Below, one piece after another: positions 60,394-64,000 of a stretch of DNA of 64,000 nt. The first letter of the stretch is position 1. Each line of letters begins with the position of its first letter. Origin of the DNA: Paenibacillus sp. JCM 10914 (GTDB lineage: Bacteria > Bacillota > Bacilli > Paenibacillales > Paenibacillaceae); contig NZ_BAZR01000004.1 of NCBI RefSeq assembly GCF_001315105.1, positions 221,405-285,404 of the forward strand, in the 5' to 3' direction. Below the pieces are notes generated by a model that saw nothing but the letters and a program-made list of their open reading frames with translations, was not told the origin of the DNA and searched no databases. A program made the position numbers and the translations under genes.

Positions 60394-61502
60394 ATGCAAC
60401 AGCTTCAATTGGAACAGCAGCTCGCTCGGGAGCAGAATGTAGACGAGGGTTCGATGATGGGGGACTTTGTCCGTAAAGTTCCCGTCATCGGGAAGACGGA
60501 GTCTTGTCACGATGTGTTGAACCTCTTTTTAAGAGACTCGCGCATACCTTGCGTGATCTTGTGTGATGATAAGAATATGCCCCACGGATTGATTATGAGA
60601 GATCGTTTTTATACACAGATGATGGTAGATTCGCTGTCGATTTATTTTATAGCAGGCCAGCCTATCGTTATGCAGATCGCGCTCCTATGATCATTGAAGT
60701 GTCCGAACAGATTGTACGTCTGCTGCAGATGGCGCTGGATCGCCCAGACCCCCATTTCTACGATGCAGTTGTAGTGACCGCCGGGGGAGCGCTGTCGGGC
60801 GTCCTTACGGTCAGGGACTTACTCGGTCTGTCACGTTCACTCCAGATGAACGCGGATGGGAAGCGGGAGCTCATTTTATTTGAAAGTGATCGACTCACGA
60901 GCAACATTGAGTCTTCCCTGAATGAAGTGCGAACCGCGGCCGCCAGAACGCAAGAGGAATGTAAAAAGATGAAAGAGTCGGCGCAGCTCGGAAAGGGACA
61001 GTTAAAGCTCGTAGAATCTTCGTACCAATCCGTAGTTACGGATTTGAGAAAGCATCAGGACCAAGCGACCACGCTGTTAGAGCATACGAATCGTATATCC
61101 TCCATCAGCGGCATGATCACGGAGCTGGCGAATCGCAGCAATCTGCTGGCCATGAATGCTTCGATTGAAGCTGCTCATGCCGGAGAACATGGAAGAGGCT
61201 TTCAAGTGGTAGCCGGCGAAGTGCAGTCTTTAGCACAACAGACGCGTGCATTATCGGCAGACATTGCTCAATTGCTCGAATACATACAACAACTTGGTCA
61301 AGACACAACGGCTTCATCTGCTGCTTCGCTGCATGAAATTCAACTAAGCGAGCGGCATGTTCGCGAAGGCAGTCACATGTTTTATGAGATGGAGAATGCC
61401 GTTCACGAGGTGGAACTCTCAGGTGATCAAGTGCTTCAGTTGGCAGAGCACACGGTTCACCGCGTCCAGCTCATCAAATACGAACTGGCCGGCATGAGAT
61501 GA
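60394..61502 (+). CDS. CBS-like and methyl-accepting-type signalling protein (frame break near 60646)
   Basis: About 369 aa when one T is restored to the run at 60645-60648, giving SIYFYSRPAYRYADRAPMIIEV. N-terminal ~150 residues resemble a CBS-type input domain (VPVIGKTESCHDVLNLF, CVILCDDKNMPHGLIMRDRFY, GALSGVLTVRDLLGLS). Residues ~160-360 are a coiled-coil methyl-accepting signalling domain: SGMITELANRSNLLAMNASIEAAHAG and GRGFQVVAGEVQSLAQQT (hairpin tip). There is no membrane segment, so it is cytosolic. Placed between phoPR and pst with a PhoP-box-like site upstream. Partners (CheA or other) unknown. Confidence 0.75.
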
Positions 61503-61512
61503 TCGTTCAGAT

Positions 61513-61551
61513 TTTACATTGCGTTAACATTTCTACGAAACTGTTATTACA
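61513..61551 (+). promoter_or_regulatory. PhoP box array of the pst operon
   Basis: TTTACA (61513), TTAACA (61524), ACGAAA (61535) and ATTACA (61546) lie exactly 11 bp apart with 5-bp gaps, as in B. subtilis PhoP boxes. A -10-like TAATAT (61561) or TATTGT (61570) follows. Placed 75-113 bp before the pstS start. The strongest regulatory site in the window. Confidence 0.8.
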
Positions 61552-61625
61552 TTACGAGTCTAATATCAATATTGTGAGACGAAGAAGTAGAAGAAACAAC
61601 AACCATTTTGAAGGAGTGGATTACT

Positions 61626-62633
61626 TTGTTTAAAGTAAGGGGTCGTAAACCAGCGGGACTGCTCGTGCTGGTACTGATACTGAGCACGCTTCTGGCGGCA
61701 TGTGGCGGAGGAACTTCCGGCAGTGCAACAGGAGAAAATACAAATAACGGCTCAGGTCAACAAAGCGAAGGCAATACAACGGGAAATACGGAATTGTCAG
61801 GAACGATTGAGATTGACGGATCAAGTACGGTTCATCCAATGACAGAAGCGATTGCAGAAGAGTTCGGTGCTGTTCATAAAGATGTGCGCGTTCCAATCGG
61901 AACTGGTGGTACAGGCGCAGGTTTCAAACGTTTTGCTACGGGAGAGACTGTGATTACGAACGCTTCCCGTCCGATTAAAGACAGCGAAGCTGAAGATGCT
62001 AAGGCTAACGGCGTGGAATTCTTAGAAGTGTTGGTTGCCTATGACGGATTGTCCGTCGTTGTTAACCCAGCGAATGATTTCGTTGACAAGCTGACGGTAG
62101 ATGAACTCAAGAAGATTTACGAGCCGAACAGCACGGTGAAAACATGGGCTGACGTTCGTGAAGGATGGCCTGCAGAAGAGATTAAAATCTATTCCCCAGG
62201 TACAGATCACGGAACGTTCGACTACTTCACAGAAGCGATCAACGGTGAAGCACAAGTGAGCAGAAATGATAGCCAGATTACATTCAGTGCAGACACGAAT
62301 GCTGTTGTTCAAGGTGTTGCAGGTGACAAAGCTTCGATCGGTTACTTCGGCTTCTCCTTCTACGAAGAGAACCAAGATAAACTGAAACTTGTCCCAATCG
62401 ACAACGGGACGGCTACGGTATCACCAAGCACCGAGACAATTAAAGATAACAGCTACTCTCCATTGTCACGCCCACTGTTCATCTATGTGAGCAAAAAAGA
62501 AATGGAACGTCCCGAAGTATCAGCATTCCTTGACTTCTACCTTGACAATGCAGGAAGCTTAGCGGGCGAAGTTGGCTTCGTTCCTCTGCAAGATGAGCAA
62601 TATGAGGAAGAGAAAGCCAAGTTGGCTCAATAA
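61626..62633 (+). CDS. pstS: Phosphate ABC transporter substrate-binding lipoprotein
   Basis: Captures phosphate outside the membrane for PstC/PstA/PstB. About 335 aa from TTG 61626, which follows AAGGAG at 61611-61616. TTG 61608 precedes that site and is rejected. Signal peptide with lipobox LLAAC (Cys about 26), a Gly/Ser/Asn/Thr-rich linker to ~60, then IDGSSTVHPMTEAIAEEF and GTGGTGAGFKRFATGET (phosphate ligands), NASRPIKDSEAE and SPGTDHGTFDYF. Regulated by the PhoP box array upstream. Confidence 0.94.
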   Translation: MFKVRGRKPAGLLVLVLILSTLLAACGGGTSGSATGENTNNGSGQQSEGNTTGNTELSGTIEIDGSSTVHPMTEAIAEEFGAVHKDVRVPIGTGGTGAGFKRFATGETVITNASRPIKDSEAEDAKANGVEFLEVLVAYDGLSVVVNPANDFVDKLTVDELKKIYEPNSTVKTWADVREGWPAEEIKIYSPGTDHGTFDYFTEAINGEAQVSRNDSQITFSADTNAVVQGVAGDKASIGYFGFSFYEENQDKLKLVPIDNGTATVSPSTETIKDNSYSPLSRPLFIYVSKKEMERPEVSAFLDFYLDNAGSLAGEVGFVPLQDEQYEEEKAKLAQ

Positions 62634-62672
62634 GAAATCAGTCCAGGTTAAGCATAGAAAGGGAAGAGGAGA

Positions 62673-63603
62673 ATGAATAAAACATCAACCGTGGCGGGTG
62701 CACCAGCGAAAATGACGTTCCGTCGCAGCAAAACACGGATCTCTGATAAGATCATCCCGGTTCTGCTCGGCATGTGCGCACTACTCTCGGTGATTACCAC
62801 CATCGGCATTGTATATACACTTCTACAGGAATCCATCATCTTCTTCAGAGAAGTACCAGTCTGGTCCTTCTTGACAGGAACGACATGGAGCCCGATTCTC
62901 CCTCCAAAAGAATTCGGCGTGCTGCCCTTACTGGGCGGCACTCTGCTGATTACAGGCATTGCGATTATATTCGCAGTGCCTATCGGCTTGGCATGCGCTA
63001 TTTATTTGAATGAATACGCGCCGGCCCGGGTTCGGGGGATTGTCAAACCGGTGCTTGAAGTCTTGGCGGGAGTTCCTACGATTGTATATGGATATTTTGC
63101 ACTTGAAACAGTAACCCCATTCCTTCAAAAGATTTTCCCGAATATGTATATTCAATGCGCTTAGTGCCGGTATCGTAGTAGGTATCATGGTTCTTCCGAT
63201 GATCTCCTCACTGAGTGAGGATGCGATGCGGGCGGTACCAAAAAGCTTGCGTCATGGTGCGTATGCACTCGGGGCGACCCGGTTTGAAGTGGCACTGAAA
63301 ATCGTGCTGCCTGCCGCGTTGTCCGGCGTTATCGCTTCCTTCGTACTGGCGTTCTCGCGCGCGATCGGGGAGACGATGATCGTGACGGTTGCGGCCGGTG
63401 CAACGCCGCAGCTGACGCTGAATCCGCTGGACAGCATCCAGACGATGACGTCTTATATCGTTCAGGTGAGCATGGGCGACGTTCCGCGCGGAACGATCGA
63501 ATACGGAACGATTTTTGCCGTCGGTTTGACGTTGTTCGTCATCACGTTCTTGCTTAATATATTGGCGCAGTGGGTCGCTCGCCGCTTCAGGGAGGAATAC
63601 TAG
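62673..63603 (+). CDS. pstC: Phosphate ABC transporter permease PstC (frame break near 63150)
   Basis: Inner-membrane permease subunit. About 310 aa repaired. [20 protein letters not shown] (helix 1), [59 protein letters not shown], then a shift near 63150 (one extra or two missing bases), then [52 protein letters not shown] (EAA loop contacting PstB) and [15 protein letters not shown]. The stop is immediately before the pstA ATG. Confidence 0.9.
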
Positions 63604-64000
63604 ATGTCACAATTGAATCTGGGCGACAGCAAGGGGATCAACCGGAGACGACGGAGTGACCATACGCTGCATATCATCTTCTTGGCGTGTACCAGTATTG
63701 GTATATTGGCGCTGATGGCGTTGCTCGTCACGATTGTAATGGATGGCGTGCACCGCCTTTCACCGGAATTATTCACTAACTATCCGTCGCGTATTGCGGA
63801 CCGCGCGGGACTGAAATCGCCGATCGTCGGCACGATTTACTTGCTGCTGCTGATGGCGCCGTTGTCTTTTGTTCTGGGCGTAGGTGCCGCTATTTTCCTG
63901 GAGGAATATGCAGGGAAAAGCCGTTGGGTGCGGTTGATCCAGCTCAATATCAGTACGCTTGCAGGCGTTCCTTCTATTATATACGGTATTTGGGTCGTCG
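63604..64000 (+). CDS. pstA: Phosphate ABC transporter permease PstA (partial)
   Basis: Second permease subunit, cut by the right edge. The visible 132 residues begin MSQLNLGDSKGINRRRRSDH, then helix 1 (IIFLACTSIGILALMALLVTI), SPIVGTIYLLLLMAPLSFVLGVGAAIFLEEYAGKSRW and NISTLAGVPSIIYGIWVV, all typical of PstA. Directly abuts pstC (TAG then ATG) after GGGAGG, so translationally coupled. pstB is expected further right. Confidence 0.92.
   Translation, partial: MSQLNLGDSKGINRRRRSDHTLHIIFLACTSIGILALMALLVTIVMDGVHRLSPELFTNYPSRIADRAGLKSPIVGTIYLLLLMAPLSFVLGVGAAIFLEEYAGKSRWVRLIQLNISTLAGVPSIIYGIWVV

Overview
The window looks like chromosome of a Paenibacillus-type, endospore-forming Firmicute of intermediate GC. 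Supporting evidence: sufCDSUB order, cotJABC, ytrHI next to dnaE, YheA/YheB plus several YheC/YheD-type ATP-grasp genes, ytvI-citZ-icd-mdh, strong AGGAGG-type ribosome binding sites, and frequent TTG/GTG starts. No rRNA, tRNA or CRISPR array was seen.

Layout. 1-2.0 kb: methionine salvage operon mtnKA (minus). 2.3-2.8 kb: a Dps ferritin. 3.2-8.4 kb: the sufCDSUB Fe-S assembly operon behind a promoter overlapped by Fur-like half-sites. 8.35-12.8 kb: an integrated element in the 3' end of sufB, bounded by a 34-bp imperfect direct repeat. It holds broken phage-type genes (tyrosine integrase, RuvC-like, MazG-like, YolD-like) and an intact AT-rich divergent pair encoding a secreted 340-aa protein and a membrane-anchored 172-aa protein. 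12.8-18.4 kb: the displaced suf terminator, two HD-GYP proteins, a MoaD-MoaE fusion, a 5'-nucleotidase-family enzyme and UppP. 18.4-24.4 kb: an MMPL transporter, a YfkAB-like radical SAM protein, a CNNM/HlyC-type protein and an AI-2E-type permease. 24.5-25.8 kb: cotJABC. 26-33.4 kb: a HAD hydrolase, then a six-gene minus-strand operon with five YheC/YheD ATP-grasp proteins and one GNAT. 33.5-35.5 kb: YheB, YheA and a small membrane protein. 35.7-38.3 kb: ytoI, ytpI, ytrI, ytrH. 38.5-48.9 kb: dnaE, a PgpA-family gene, accDA, pyk, a thioesterase, fxsA, ytvI. 49.3-57.6 kb: citZ, icd, mdh, a DUF2269-like membrane protein, a short-chain dehydrogenase, class I fumarase and a BASS-type transporter. 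57.7-64 kb: phoR, phoP, a CBS/methyl-accepting-type signalling gene and pstS-pstC-pstA (cut by the window end), with repeats matching PhoP boxes.

How they fit: Fe-S assembly (suf), carbon flux from pyruvate kinase and acetyl-CoA carboxylase into the TCA cycle (citZ-icd-mdh-fum), phosphate sensing and uptake (phoPR-pst), and three sporulation blocks (cotJ, yhe, ytrHI/ytvI).

Caution: at least ten frame breaks, mostly apparent loss of one base in a short run, fall inside conserved genes including dnaE and sufC. Because such genes are normally essential and the flanking frames are perfectly conserved, they are probably sequencing or assembly indels. These genes are annotated as single CDSs spanning the break. 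The island genes, which also lack ends and carry in-frame stops, are annotated as pseudogenes.
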